Assembly (NCBI GenBank): GCA_019244295.1
Contig: JAFASX010000066.1
Location: 1 to 44,205, forward strand
Reading direction: 5' to 3'
DNA length: 44,205 bases
Source: Pseudonocardia sp.
Lineage (GTDB): Bacteria; Actinomycetota; Actinomycetes; Mycobacteriales; Pseudonocardiaceae
Under the pieces are notes generated by a model. That model worked only from the letters and a program-made list of their open reading frames with translations. It ran no database searches and was not told where the DNA came from. Positions 34,406 through 43,393 of this stretch are shown here, in pieces (position 1 is the stretch's first letter; each line of letters begins with the position of its first letter). Both the position numbers and the translations under genes were made by a program.

Positions 34406-35229
34406 CGGTATTGGATCCCTTCGGCATCCAGCAAGCCAGTGAACGCCCGGGTGGCCCTGGCGAAATCGGCGGGGCCGGTGAACCCGCCGAACTGGTCGAC
34501 GGTGGCCAAATGCGGTTCCATCGAGAAGAACCCGTCGAATCCGTCGGCGGCCAGCGCGCGCACCGTCTCGGGCAGCTGCCCGTCTCCCTCGCCAGATGCC
34601 ACCACCGCGCCAGTGGCCAGCACCGCGTCTTTGACCTGCACGTAGTCGGTGTAGGGCCGCAACATCCGGTAGCCCTCGGTGAACGGGCGCACGCCGACCT
34701 GGACGTAATTAGCCGGGTCCCACGCCAACCGCAGGCTGGGCAGACCGACCGACTCGACGATGTCGAGCACCCGCTGCGGGATGTCACCGTAGATGTGCTT
34801 CTCGTTCTCGTGCAGCAACACCACCCCGCCGTCGCCGCCGCGCCGAGCCAGCGCATGCATCCGACGCAGCACCTCGTCACGGTGGCGTCGCGGCGATTGG
34901 TCGGCGGTGAGGAAAAAGGAGAACACCCGGATGAACGGGGCCTCCATCCGGATCGCGACCTGAACGGCCCGGTCCATCCGCGCCAGGTGCGCGTCGAAGT
35001 CCTCCGCGATGTTGATCTTCCCGATGGGCGAACCGATAGACGACACCCGGATGTCGTTGCTGGCCAGCACCTTGCGCAGCTGATCGAGCTGATCGTCAGT
35101 CAGATCCAGCACGTTGGTCCCCCACGCGCTGCGCAGTTCCAGGTACCTGATGCCCAGCTCACGCAGCAGCGCGCACTGCTCGCTCGGGTCCGGGCCGATC
35201 TCGTCGGCGAATCCAGACAGTGTCCACAT
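34402..35229 (-). CDS. Sugar phosphate isomerase/epimerase, TIM-barrel (AP endonuclease 2 family)
   Basis: A 275-residue protein with the xylose-isomerase-like TIM barrel: LSGFADEIGPDPSEQ at the start, LGIRYLELRSAWG, VLLHENEKHIYGD (metal-binding Glu) and WDPANYVQVG. It probably isomerises or epimerises a sugar derived from the imported hexuronate or glucuronide. ATG at 35229 is preceded by GGAGGA at 9 bases; a longer start at 35259 is not needed. It is the second gene of the operon, 26 bases after the symporter gene. Confidence 0.88.
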   Translation of the reverse strand: MWTLSGFADEIGPDPSEQCALLRELGIRYLELRSAWGTNVLDLTDDQLDQLRKVLASNDIRVSSIGSPIGKINIAEDFDAHLARMDRAVQVAIRMEAPFIRVFSFFLTADQSPRRHRDEVLRRMHALARRGGDGGVVLLHENEKHIYGDIPQRVLDIVESVGLPSLRLAWDPANYVQVGVRPFTEGYRMLRPYTDYVQVKDAVLATGAVVASGEGDGQLPETVRALAADGFDGFFSMEPHLATVDQFGGFTGPADFARATRAFTGLLDAEGIQYR

Positions 35230-35255
35230 GTGCCGATGTCCTCCTTCAACCGAGC

Positions 35256-36605
35256 TCAACCGACCTCAACCGCGCGTGTGCGTTCCCGCAGCTCGGAAAC
35301 GATCTCTTGGAACCGGCCTACCGTGAGCGGATAAAACAGCATGACGGTAAACGCCAGGAGTGCCCCGGCGGCGGGGATCGCGCCAGTGGCGATCCGGATT
35401 CCCCACCGAGCCGACTCGGTCTGCACGGTGGCGCCGCCGACGTACCCGGCCAGCCCGATCGTGTAGGACACCGTCGCTCCTCCCAGTGCCTGACCGAGCT
35501 TGCGAACGAACGAGTAGACCGCGTAGGTAGCACCTTCCGCGCGGACGCCGGTGCGCCAGTGGCCATAGTCCACCGCGTCCGCCTCCAGCGACCACATCAG
35601 CGCGGACACCGTGCCGATCCCCATGCCCACCAGCACAAAACAGCCGACCGGGAAGACCCGGGCCGAGGCGGGTGCGAACACCAAGCCGACCGTGCCCACC
35701 GCCAGCACCACGCAACCAAGCAAGTAGCTGGCACGGCGCCCGAAAGCCGACACCAAGCTGGGCACCACGATCGGGGAAAGGAAGTACATCGCGGTCTGCG
35801 CGCCGACCAGCACGACGTAGAAGTCGGCATCGCCCAGCACGTCGCGGGCGTAGTAGATACCCACCCCGAGCAGCCCGAACTGGGCCAGCAGAAACGCCAG
35901 CGAGCTGAGGCAGAGCAGACGCAGCGGCGGGTTGTCCGCCAGCGTCCGCAGACTGCGCCGAAAACCGACCGGCTCGGCGGGGCGGGGCACCACCTCGCGG
36001 GCGCTGCCGAAGGCAAACAGATACAGCGCCAGGCCGATCACGGCGAACACCGATGTCGTCGCCAACAGCGAGGACTGCAGGTCGGCGGAGCCTTTGATCT
36101 GCGGCGACACCACAAGGGTGAGCAGGAGGGTCATCCCCGCCGCGCCCATGGTGCGCGCGGTGGCCAGCCGGGTGCGCTGGGTAGAGTCTTGAGTCATCGC
36201 GGCGGCCAGCGCGCCATACGGGATGTTGACCAGACTGTACGCCGTGCCGTACGCGCCGTAGCTGAGGTAGGCGTAGAGGAGCTTGCCGTCCGCGCTCAGC
36301 GGCGGGACCCAGAAACACGCCACACCCAAAGCCAGCAACGGCGCCGAACCGAACAGCAGCCACGGGCGGAACTTCCCCCACCTGCCGCGGGTCCGGTCGA
36401 CCAATCGACCGGCGGTCAGGTCGGCGATCCCGTCCCAGATCCGCACCACCAGGAACACCGTGCCCGCCGCCGTGGCCGGAATTCCGGCGACATCGGTGTA
36501 GTAGAGCAACAAGAACATGCCGACCATGGAGAAAGTGAGGTTGTTGCCGGCGTCACCAGCGGCGTACCCCAGCAGCTGCGCTGGTCGGAGACGTCCTTGG
36601 CTCAC
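35256..36605 (-). CDS. GPH-type sugar:cation symporter (MFS)
   Basis: A 449-residue, 12-helix transporter. GYAAGDAGNNLTFSMVGMFL at the N-terminus and RIWDGIADLTAGRLVDRTRG between helices two and three are the glycoside-pentoside-hexuronide signatures, with the D...D...GRW motif following. Relatives import glucuronides, melibiose or xylosides with H+ or Na+. Here glucuronate or a glucuronide is likely from the neighbours. The GTG start at 36605 has no clear ribosome site. It heads the minus-strand operon and is divergent from uxaC across only 79 bases. Confidence 0.9.
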   Translation of the reverse strand: MSQGRLRPAQLLGYAAGDAGNNLTFSMVGMFLLLYYTDVAGIPATAAGTVFLVVRIWDGIADLTAGRLVDRTRGRWGKFRPWLLFGSAPLLALGVACFWVPPLSADGKLLYAYLSYGAYGTAYSLVNIPYGALAAAMTQDSTQRTRLATARTMGAAGMTLLLTLVVSPQIKGSADLQSSLLATTSVFAVIGLALYLFAFGSAREVVPRPAEPVGFRRSLRTLADNPPLRLLCLSSLAFLLAQFGLLGVGIYYARDVLGDADFYVVLVGAQTAMYFLSPIVVPSLVSAFGRRASYLLGCVVLAVGTVGLVFAPASARVFPVGCFVLVGMGIGTVSALMWSLEADAVDYGHWRTGVRAEGATYAVYSFVRKLGQALGGATVSYTIGLAGYVGGATVQTESARWGIRIATGAIPAAGALLAFTVMLFYPLTVGRFQEIVSELRERTRAVEVG

Positions 36606-36684
36606 CTAATCAAACTTAGGAAAAGGGTCGTCAGTGTGGCAATCTTCTTAAAAGATCGGCGACTGAAATCGCACACTACTGGGT
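36605..36684. promoter_or_regulatory. Divergent promoter region with two short inverted repeats
   Basis: The spacer between the symporter gene and uxaC is AT-rich (about 45% G+C around 36605-36660). It contains CCTAA-6-TTAGG at 36605-36620 touching the symporter start, and ATCTT-5-AAGAT at about 36642-36656. Both are plausible regulator half-site pairs. Neither matches the CTTCGCATA array near the oxidoreductase. Confidence 0.45.
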
Positions 36685-38217
36685 ATGAGTCACGGCATGC
36701 CACTCGCCCCGCACCCAGACCGGCTGCTGCCCGCCGATCTGGGCGTGCGAACCATCGCTCGGCGGCTGTACCAGAGTGTCGCGGGACTGCCGCTGATCAG
36801 CCCGCACGGCCATGTCGACCCGACGTTGCTGGCCCAGGACCGGCCATTCCCCGACCCGGCCACCCTGCTGGTCACCCCGGACCATTACGTCACCCGGCTG
36901 CTGCACGCTCACGGGGTGCCGCTGGAACGGCTCGGTGTGCGCCGGCGCGACAGCTTCGCCGATGCCGCCGAATCCGCCGAGCTCGCCGAGCCGAGAGCCG
37001 TGTGGCGGACCTTCTGCGCGCACTGGTCGCTGTTCCTGGGCACTGCGTCCCGGCAGTGGCTGGAGGCGCAGTTACACGACGTGCTCGAGGTGCGGGTTCA
37101 ACCCTCGGCAGCCACCGCCGACGAGCTGTTCGACGAGCTGACCCGGCGGTTGGCCGAGCCCCGGTTCCGGCCTCGGGCGCTGTACCGGGCCTTCGGCATC
37201 GCCGTGTTGGCCACCACCGACGACCCGGCCGACGACCTGCGCCACCACCGAGCGCTGGCCGCCGACCCGAGCTGGGACGGCCAGGTCCTGCCCATGTTCC
37301 GCCCAGACGTCTACCTAGACGCCACCGCGCCCGGCTGGCCTACCGCCCTGGACCGGCTAGCGGAAGCGGCCGGGGTGGAGACCGGCGACTATTCCGGACT
37401 GGTGGCGGCGCTGGAGGCTCGGCGGGTGTACTTCCGCCAGCACGGCGCCACCGCCACCGATCACAGCGCGCCGGATGCGGGGATGGAGTTCCTGGATGCC
37501 GGCGAAGCCTCCCGGCTGTTCCATCGGGTGCGCTCGAACCATCGAACTGGGTGCGTTGACTATCAGGACGCCCGGCGGTTGTCCCGCCAACTGTTGGGTG
37601 AAATGGCCCGGATGTCGGCCGAAGACGGGCTGGTGATGGCACTACACACTGGCGTGCGCCGCAACCATCACCTTGGGACGTTTCGCCGGTTCGGCCCGGA
37701 CACTGGTCACGATATTCCACTGCGCGCCGAGTTCGCCGAAGCGCTTCGGCCGATGCTGGAGCGGTTTGGCACCGTGTCGGCGTTCCGTACCGTGCTGTTC
37801 ACCCTGGATGAGACGGTGTTCTCCCGTGAGCTCGCGCCGCTGGCCGGTTTTTATCCTTCGGTCTATCTTGGCGCGCCCTGGTGGTTCTTGGACGCCCCGC
37901 GGGCCATGCGCCGGTTCCGCGACGCGGTGACTGAGACCGCCGGATTCCACCGCTGCGCCGGATTCGTTGACGACACCCGGGCGTTCTGCTCCATACCCGC
38001 CCGGCACGACACCGCACGCCGGGTGGATGCCGGTTACCTAGCTGAGCTGGTTGCCGAGCACGTGATGGACGAGTCCGACGCCGCCTCGGTGCTGCGTGAT
38101 CTGCACGACCGGCTGCCACGTACCGCGTTTCGTCTCCGCGACCAAGCGACAAACGCGGCCGACCCACCGGGCGCCCGTGCCGCAAAGGGCCATTATGAGT
38201 GCGCTGACTTGGCCTGA
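36685..38217 (+). CDS. uxaC: Glucuronate isomerase (uronate isomerase)
   Basis: A 510-residue amidohydrolase-superfamily enzyme that isomerises D-glucuronate to fructuronate (or galacturonate to tagaturonate). The metal-binding N-terminal motif LISPHGHVDP and the segments RAFGIAVLATTDDPADD, LHTGVRRNHH and LAGFYPSVYLGAPWWFLDAP are typical. It is somewhat longer than the E. coli enzyme (about 470 residues), with an extra polar tail after about residue 480. It opens the catabolic route completed by UxuB and ManD. Immediately after its stop begins the ATPase pseudogene, so its 3' neighbourhood has been rearranged. Confidence 0.93.
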   Translation: MSHGMPLAPHPDRLLPADLGVRTIARRLYQSVAGLPLISPHGHVDPTLLAQDRPFPDPATLLVTPDHYVTRLLHAHGVPLERLGVRRRDSFADAAESAELAEPRAVWRTFCAHWSLFLGTASRQWLEAQLHDVLEVRVQPSAATADELFDELTRRLAEPRFRPRALYRAFGIAVLATTDDPADDLRHHRALAADPSWDGQVLPMFRPDVYLDATAPGWPTALDRLAEAAGVETGDYSGLVAALEARRVYFRQHGATATDHSAPDAGMEFLDAGEASRLFHRVRSNHRTGCVDYQDARRLSRQLLGEMARMSAEDGLVMALHTGVRRNHHLGTFRRFGPDTGHDIPLRAEFAEALRPMLERFGTVSAFRTVLFTLDETVFSRELAPLAGFYPSVYLGAPWWFLDAPRAMRRFRDAVTETAGFHRCAGFVDDTRAFCSIPARHDTARRVDAGYLAELVAEHVMDESDAASVLRDLHDRLPRTAFRLRDQATNAADPPGARAAKGHYECADLA

Positions 38218-38223
38218 TCACCT

Positions 38224-39012
38224 GCGGCAAGTCCCGCGCTGCCGTCGTTGCTGCAGCGTGCGCTCGATCCTCGCGGTTACGCGCGGCGAGCGAGTTCCCG
38301 GTTGCTGTTGTGTGGGTCGGCAATGTCGGTGATGGGGCGGTTACTGGCGGGCAACGCACCCTTGCGAGGCCGCGCCAGTATGGAATTGATCGTCAAGCCT
38401 CTCGGGTATCAAGAATCGGCGCGGTTCTGGGGGATCGATGATCCGCGTCTGGCGGTGCTGGTACATCCAATTGTTGGTGGCACGCCCGCGTATCGGCGAG
38501 AGTTCGTCGCGGGTGACGCACCGGACTCACTTGGTGATTTTGATTCCTGGGTGCTTCGTACGGTGCTCAACCCGCAGGTTCCGCTGTTCCGGGAGGCTCG
38601 CTATCTGTTGGCGGAGGAAACCGAGACCCGAGATGTGGCGCTTTACCACGCGGTTCTGGCGCGATCGCGAGCCGACACACAACGCGAGGCGGCATAGCGA
38701 ACGCTGTTGGCCGCAATTCCACCGACATCGGACATCCATTGTCGGTACTGGAGGGTTCGCAGTTGATCACCCGCGAGGCCGATCCGTTTAATCGGGGAAA
38801 GTCCGCCTATCGGATCACCGAGCCGCTCATTGTGTTCTACGAGGCGGTCATGCGTCGTCGAATGGACTCGGCTGGAACGTGGGAATCCCGAAGCGACGTG
38901 GCGGAATTCGCACGCGACGTTCTTGTCCCAGGTGGTCGGTCCGCACTTCGAAGGGATGTGCCGCGATTGGGCCGTATCTGTCGGCCCGGAGGTGTTCGGC
39001 GATCTGCCAGGG
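38224..39012 (+). pseudogene. Fragment of an archaeal-type/DUF234-like ATPase, truncated and frameshifted
   Basis: Reading the frames together gives a recognisable protein: ASPALPSLLQRALDPRGYAR, RLLLCGSAMSVMGRLL, SARFWGIDDPRLAVLVHPIV, then LSVLEGSQLITREADPF, AYRITEPLIVFYEAVMRRRM and VVGPHFEGMCRDWAV. This is the C-terminal part of a P-loop ATPase family whose tail is DUF234-like. The N-terminal Walker A half is absent: homology begins right after the uxaC stop. One-base deletions shift the frame near 38660 and 38930, and the IS21 left end interrupts it at 39013. It cannot be functional. Confidence 0.75.
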
Positions 39013-39111
39013 TGTCAAGGGTCAATTTGACTTCCCTGTGGGCGGACAGTTGATCTCCCTGCTGGCGGACAGTTTATGTCCTTGTCCGCGGTCGGCTGAT
39101 CTCCTGTTGAT

Positions 39112-39891
39112 CTAGGTCAAGGGAACCACCCCTTTGCCGGCGGTGGCCTCGGCGAGCCGGTGGCTGGTGCCCTCGGTGATCACAATGTGAGCGTGGTGCA
39201 GGAGCCGGTCGACGGTGGCGGTGGCCAGGGTTTTGGGCATGATGGTGTCGAAGCCGGAGGGGTGGATGTTGCTGGTGACCGCGACCGAGCGGCGCTCGTA
39301 GGCGGCATCGATGAGCCGGTAGAGCGCTTCGGCGGCGGCTTGGCCGGCGGGGAGCATGCCGATGTCGTCGACCACGATCAGATCCGCGCGGGTGATCTTG
39401 GTGATGGCGCGGGTGGTGGAGCCATCCGCTGCGGCCTTCCCGAGGGTGGCGGTGAGGGATTCCAGGGTGAACCAGGCGACCCGGCGGCCGGTGTCGATCG
39501 CGGCGTGGGCGAGGGCCTCGGCGAGGTGGGTCTTGCCGGTGCCGGAGGGTCCGGTGATGGCGAGGTTCTCCGCCCGGGTGAGCCATTCCAGGGTGGCCAG
39601 GGCGTGCTGGGTGGCCGGGGGGATGGAGCTGTCGGCCTCCCGCCAGGACGCGAAGGTCTTCCCGGCGGGCAGCCCGGCGGTGCGCCGGCGTTGCTGGCGG
39701 GTGGCCTCGTCGCGGCCGCGGACTTCCTCGGCGAGCAGCACGCGCAGGGTCTCGGCGGGGTCCCAGCGCTGGGCGCGGGCGGTGGCCAGCACCTCGGGCG
39801 CGGTGGTGCGCAGGTAGGGCAGCCGCATCCGGCGCAGCAGCGTGGTGAGCTCTTCGGGCAGCGGCGGCGCCGCTGGCGTGGTCACGGCCAC
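39112..39891 (-). CDS. istB: IstB-like ATP-binding helper protein of IS21
   Basis: A 259-residue AAA+ protein related to DnaC/DnaA. Walker A is AITGPSGTGKTHLAEAL, Walker B is LIVVDDIGML, and SVAVTSNIHPSGFDTIM follows. The N-terminal PEELTTLLRRMRLPYLRTT matches IstB. It assists the IstA transposase in target selection. GTG 39891 is preceded by GAGGTGACC; it overlaps the end of the small upstream gene by about ten bases. It appears intact. Confidence 0.93.
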   Translation of the reverse strand: MAVTTPAAPPLPEELTTLLRRMRLPYLRTTAPEVLATARAQRWDPAETLRVLLAEEVRGRDEATRQQRRRTAGLPAGKTFASWREADSSIPPATQHALATLEWLTRAENLAITGPSGTGKTHLAEALAHAAIDTGRRVAWFTLESLTATLGKAAADGSTTRAITKITRADLIVVDDIGMLPAGQAAAEALYRLIDAAYERRSVAVTSNIHPSGFDTIMPKTLATATVDRLLHHAHIVITEGTSHRLAEATAGKGVVPLT

Positions 39892-40154
39892 GAGGTCACC
39901 TCCTCGGCGAGCTGAGGCAGGTGCTCGGCGAGCGTGCCGACCCAGCGGGCCACCCCCGCCGGGTCGTCCTCGCCGCCGGAAAGGGTGTGCGCCGCTGCGG
40001 CGGTCGCGGCCGGGTCGCCGCTGGTCAGCCAGGTTTCGAGGCGGGCCAGCGCGTCGGCGGCCTGGTCCACTGTGGTGGTGTCCACCAGCACCCACGGCGA
40101 GGGCGGCAGCGAGGACGGCCCGGGCTGCGGGCCGCCGGGAGGGCGGGGGCTCAT
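39882..40154 (-). CDS. Small protein between istA and istB, unknown function
   Basis: A 90-residue protein: a Pro/Gly-rich start, then a helical part (VDTTTVDQAADALARLETWL...VARWVGTLAEHLPQLAEEV). The ATG at 40154 overlaps the istA stop (ATGA), and its own stop overlaps the istB start, so the three are translationally coupled. That arrangement and the sensible composition argue that it is real. Classic IS21 elements have only istA and istB; I do not recognise this extra member. Confidence 0.6.
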   Translation of the reverse strand: MSPRPPGGPQPGPSSLPPSPWVLVDTTTVDQAADALARLETWLTSGDPAATAAAAHTLSGGEDDPAGVARWVGTLAEHLPQLAEEVTSWP

Positions 40155-41706
40155 CGGCCGAATCCTTCCCAGGCGGCGGTGCCGGGCTGGGCAGAGTGAG
40201 CCTCGTCGGCGACGATGAGCTCGGCGGTGGAGGCGCCGGTGGCGCGGTGGCGCACGATGGCCAGCAGGTCCTCCTCGGCGAAGCGCCCCGCTGCCGCGGC
40301 GACCCCGAGCGCGGCGTCGACCTCAGCCCGCCCGGCCAGAGCGGCCAGCTCCACGGCGGCGGCCATCTTCGCCCGCACCCGCACCGCCCCCGCCGCGGCG
40401 GCTTCGATCAGCCAGGCCTCGGCACCGGGCCCGAGTGCGAGGAACGCGGTCTCCGCCGGGCTGGCCGGCTTCGGGGCCGGTGGGCGGGGAGCTCCGGAGG
40501 GATCTTGCGGGTGACCAGGGTAGTGCGAGAGCTCGATCCGCGGCCGGCCCGGGGTCGACAGGGCGTGCCGGGCCACCTCCACCAGCCCGGCCGGTGGCGC
40601 CGGGGCCCACTCCGGACGCAGCGGGAGCGCGCCCAGGTCGGCGACGATGACCAGCTCGTCCCCGGCCGCGCGGACCCACACCTCCGCCCCCACCAGCCCC
40701 GGCGGGGTGGAATAGCGCACCGACCCGAACCGCACCGTCTGGTCGGTGTTCACCAGCCGGGTCTCACCCAGCGCGGCGGCATACGGCGCAGAAGGCAGCA
40801 CATGCAGCCGCTCGCGCTCGATGACCAGCCGCTCAGCCGGGATCGCGTTGGTCTCCCGATGCCGCCGGGTGTTGACCTGGGCGCTGAACGCATCACACGC
40901 CGATTGCAAACTGGTCATGTCCGGGTAGGCCTCCAGCAGGTTGGCCTCGGTGGGCACCAGGTCGGCCTTGGCGATCCGCACACTGGCTTCCGAGCCGCCC
41001 TTGGACTCCGGGTCGAAGGGCACACACGTCGCCACCTGCATCCCGTAATGCCGCCCGGCGGCCACGATCTCCGGGTGGCGCACCGGGACGCGGGCGATGT
41101 GCTCCACGGTCACGGTCTTCTCGTTATCAGTCAGCGCATAGGTGGGTGCCCCGCCCAGCCGGCGCAGCGCGGTATCCAAACAGGCCAGCAGCGTGGGCAG
41201 GGTCCGGTCCCAGGTAGGGATCACCACCCGGAACCGGGACCAGGCCAGCCACAAACAGAACAGCAGCGTCGCCCGGGCTGGCCCGCCCGCCCAGGGCACC
41301 AGCGGACCGACTCCCCAGTCGAACTGGCACCACATGCCCGGCTCGGTGATCCATGGCCGGTAGGTCCGCCGGTGCCCGGCCCGCCAGCGGGCCTTCGCCT
41401 GCGCCACCGCCCGCCGGGTGGCCGCTCATCCCCGACGAACCCCACCGCGACCAGCCGCTCGTGCACCACATCCGCCCGCACCTTCCCCCGCGAGCGCTCC
41501 ACCCACTCCTCCACCTTGTCCGCGAACGGATCGATCAGCCGCTCCCGCCGCCCCGGGCCCGCCACCGGCAGGCCCCGATCCCGCAGCCCCACCAGGCGGC
41601 GCACCGTCTTAGGATCACACCCCACCAGCCCAACGGCCGAGTGCGCACACCCGGTCAGGTCATACGCCTGAAGAATCTCCATGATTTCCCTGTCATCCTT
41701 CTTCAC
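40151..41706 (-). pseudogene. istA: IstA transposase of IS21, frameshifted
   Basis: Two frames join into one IstA. The N-terminal part (from about 41706: REIMEILQAYDLTGCAHSAV, CDPKTVRRLVGLRDRG, a helix-turn-helix) runs to about 41425. The rest (from about 41407) has the rve/DDE core CQFDWGVGPLVPW, LTDNEKTVTV and FDPESKGGSEAS (Asp, Asp, Glu), then the C-terminal domain. Restoring one base near 41415-41427 would rejoin ERLVAVGFVGDER to RRAVAQAKARW. Unless the shift is a sequencing error, the transposase is inactive. Confidence 0.8.
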
Positions 41707-41877
41707 GGTCCCCCCAGCGGGCTCAGGTCCAACGACAACCCGGAGCCCACCGCTTGGGGAACCACCCACCACGGACCGACACGCCGCCAGCCCAGACAAC
41801 CCCCACAGGGAGATCAGCTGTCCGCGGAACGGGAGATGAGGTGTCCGCCTACAAGGAGAATGGCGTGTCCGCTGTCA

Positions 41878-42437
41878 CGATCGAACGGGGCATGCTCGGG
41901 CAGCCTGGTCACCCCGTCGGTGGTGACCAGGCTGGGGTGGTAGCCGAGTTCGGCCAGCCGGACACGAGCCAAGTCAACCAGGTCGGGCTCGATGTCGACG
42001 GAGAAGACGTTGGCCGCGCCCAGCCGGTGGCACAGCAGCGCGGCGTTGTAGCCGGTTCCGGTGCCGATCTCCAATACCCGCTGCCCGTCGTGGATGTCGA
42101 GAGCTTCGAGCATGCGGGTCATCAGGCCGGGTGTGCTGGAGGAGGACAAGAACTCTGGCTGCGCCTCGCGGCTGTCGTGGGCGAGTTTGGTGACCAGCGC
42201 GGTGTTGGAGTACACCGCGTCGAGCCATCGCACGCGACTCGGCTGGTCGGTGGTGGCCTCGGCGGCGACCATGCTGCCCTCGCTGGCTTCGTAGTACGAG
42301 GGCACGAACACGTGTCGCGGTATCTCGCACACGGCTTGCTGCCACTGTGGTGAGGTCAGTTTGCCCGCCGCGCGCAGTTCGCGGGCTAGCGTGGCGGCGC
42401 GTTGCGCCCACTCGTTAGCCTCGATCAGGACTGTCAT
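41878..42437 (-). pseudogene. Isoaspartyl O-methyltransferase homologue of a graspetide cluster, 3' end lost
   Basis: The start MTVLIEANEWAQRAATLAREL (ATG at 42437) overlaps the ATP-grasp stop (ATGA). The SAM-binding motif is VLEIGTGTGYNAALLCHRLG, with NVFSVDIEPDLVDLA after it. This is the PCMT-type enzyme found with ATP-grasp RiPP ligases, where it methylates Asp side chains to form aspartimides. The native sequence stops after LPEHAPFDR; beyond that point the frame reads through the IS21 end for 20 foreign residues. About 40% of the usual length is missing from the C-terminus, so it is probably inactive. Confidence 0.82.
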
Positions 42438-43393
42438 GTCGCGCCCTTCGCCAACATGATGGCCATTGCCCGCACCATCGCAGCACCGGTGGCCGCTTGC
42501 AGCCAGCCGATCTGGGGACCGGTGTTGGCCTCCAGCATCACCCACTGCCCATCAGGAGTCACCACGAAGTCGAAACCCGCATACGCCAAATTCGTTCGTT
42601 GCATGTAGCGCCAGACGCCCTCGGCCACGGTGCCGGGCATGGTGACCAGCTCATAGCGCAGCGCAGCCGGGTCGCTGCGCCAATCGGTGCGGGCCGCTTC
42701 GGTGCTGGCGTGGATGGCGATCGGGAATGTTTGTTGCCCGATCACGGTCAACCTCACTTCGAACGCCTTGGGAACAAACCGCTGCAAGGTTGTCGCGGTG
42801 GCCGACACCGCCTGCGGCTCAGCCAGATCCTCGACGGACAGCCGCCGGGTGTAGGCGACCTTGACCTGGCCGTGCTCGGTGATACCGGCCGGCCCCAACG
42901 CCTTAGTGATCACCTCACCTGGAGTGTCACCGGCAAAGCGCCGCGCGGACTCCCAGTCGTTAGTGATCACGGTATCTACCACCGACAGGCCACACTCGGC
43001 GGCGAGCGTCCACTGGTAGGGCTTGAAAATCGCATCCGCGCAACGGTTGGGGTGATTGGCCCACAACACGTCCAGCGACGCGAGCACCCCACCCAACCCG
43101 AGCCTGGCCTCGGTGTAACAGAACTCCTGCTGCCCGGCGGGCAACGCTTCGTCGAAGACGTAGCGACCAGGGTTGCGCTGCCAGATCGACCGAATGTCCT
43201 CCAGCGCCACCACGTGATGATCATTGCCCAAGTGGCCGGTCCACCGCCCGCATCGCAACCGCGCATCCAGGCGCAGGCGGCGGGGAAAGGCGGCCAGATC
43301 GGTACGGAACACCGGCACTTGCCGCCCAGCTAGGGCAGCCACCACAGCATCGGCGGTGGGATCGAAGTCGCGGGCCAGCACGAGCACCGTCAT
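42434..43393 (-). CDS. ATP-grasp ribosomal peptide maturase (graspetide ligase, TgmB-like)
   Basis: A 319-residue ATP-grasp protein that joins side chains of a precursor peptide by ester or amide bonds. Family features: MTVLVLARDFDPTADAVV at the start, RSIWQRNPGRYVFDE, FCYTEARLGLGGVLASLDVLW, NHPNRCADAIFKPYQWTLA, the core AFEVRLTVIGQQTFPIAI and the end YAGFDFVVTPDGQWVMLEAN with the metal/ATP-binding Glu-x-Asn. The ATG at 43393 overlaps the stop of the precursor frame and its own stop overlaps the methyltransferase start, giving a precursor, ligase, methyltransferase operon. The gene itself looks complete. Confidence 0.92.
   Translation of the reverse strand: MTVLVLARDFDPTADAVVAALAGRQVPVFRTDLAAFPRRLRLDARLRCGRWTGHLGNDHHVVALEDIRSIWQRNPGRYVFDEALPAGQQEFCYTEARLGLGGVLASLDVLWANHPNRCADAIFKPYQWTLAAECGLSVVDTVITNDWESARRFAGDTPGEVITKALGPAGITEHGQVKVAYTRRLSVEDLAEPQAVSATATTLQRFVPKAFEVRLTVIGQQTFPIAIHASTEAARTDWRSDPAALRYELVTMPGTVAEGVWRYMQRTNLAYAGFDFVVTPDGQWVMLEANTGPQIGWLQAATGAAMVRAMAIMLAKGAT

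Larger units (their letters stand above)
39013..41877 (-). mobile_element. IS21-family insertion sequence (2865 bp)
   Basis: The element carries istB, a small extra gene and istA on the minus strand. Its ends align as inverted repeats: left TGTCAAGGGTCAATTT... from 39013 and right (complement) TGACAGCGGACACGCC... ending at 41877, continuing into shared TCC(T/C)TGT(A/G)GGCGGACA and ATCTCCC. Internal copies of GGCGGACAG-TGATCTCC lie at 39041-39058 and 39064-39081, with inverted ones at 41809-41826 and 41832-41849; these are typical IS21 multiple terminal repeats. I see no target-site duplication. The right end cuts a methyltransferase gene and the left end cuts the ATPase pseudogene. Confidence 0.85.

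Noticed and set aside
35220..37559. Very long plus-strand open frame (779 codons) antisense to the symporter gene and running into uxaC in another frame
   Set aside because: Composition is Arg/Gln/His/Pro-rich without any recognisable domain, and it overlaps two genes with clear families. It is a byproduct of high GC content.
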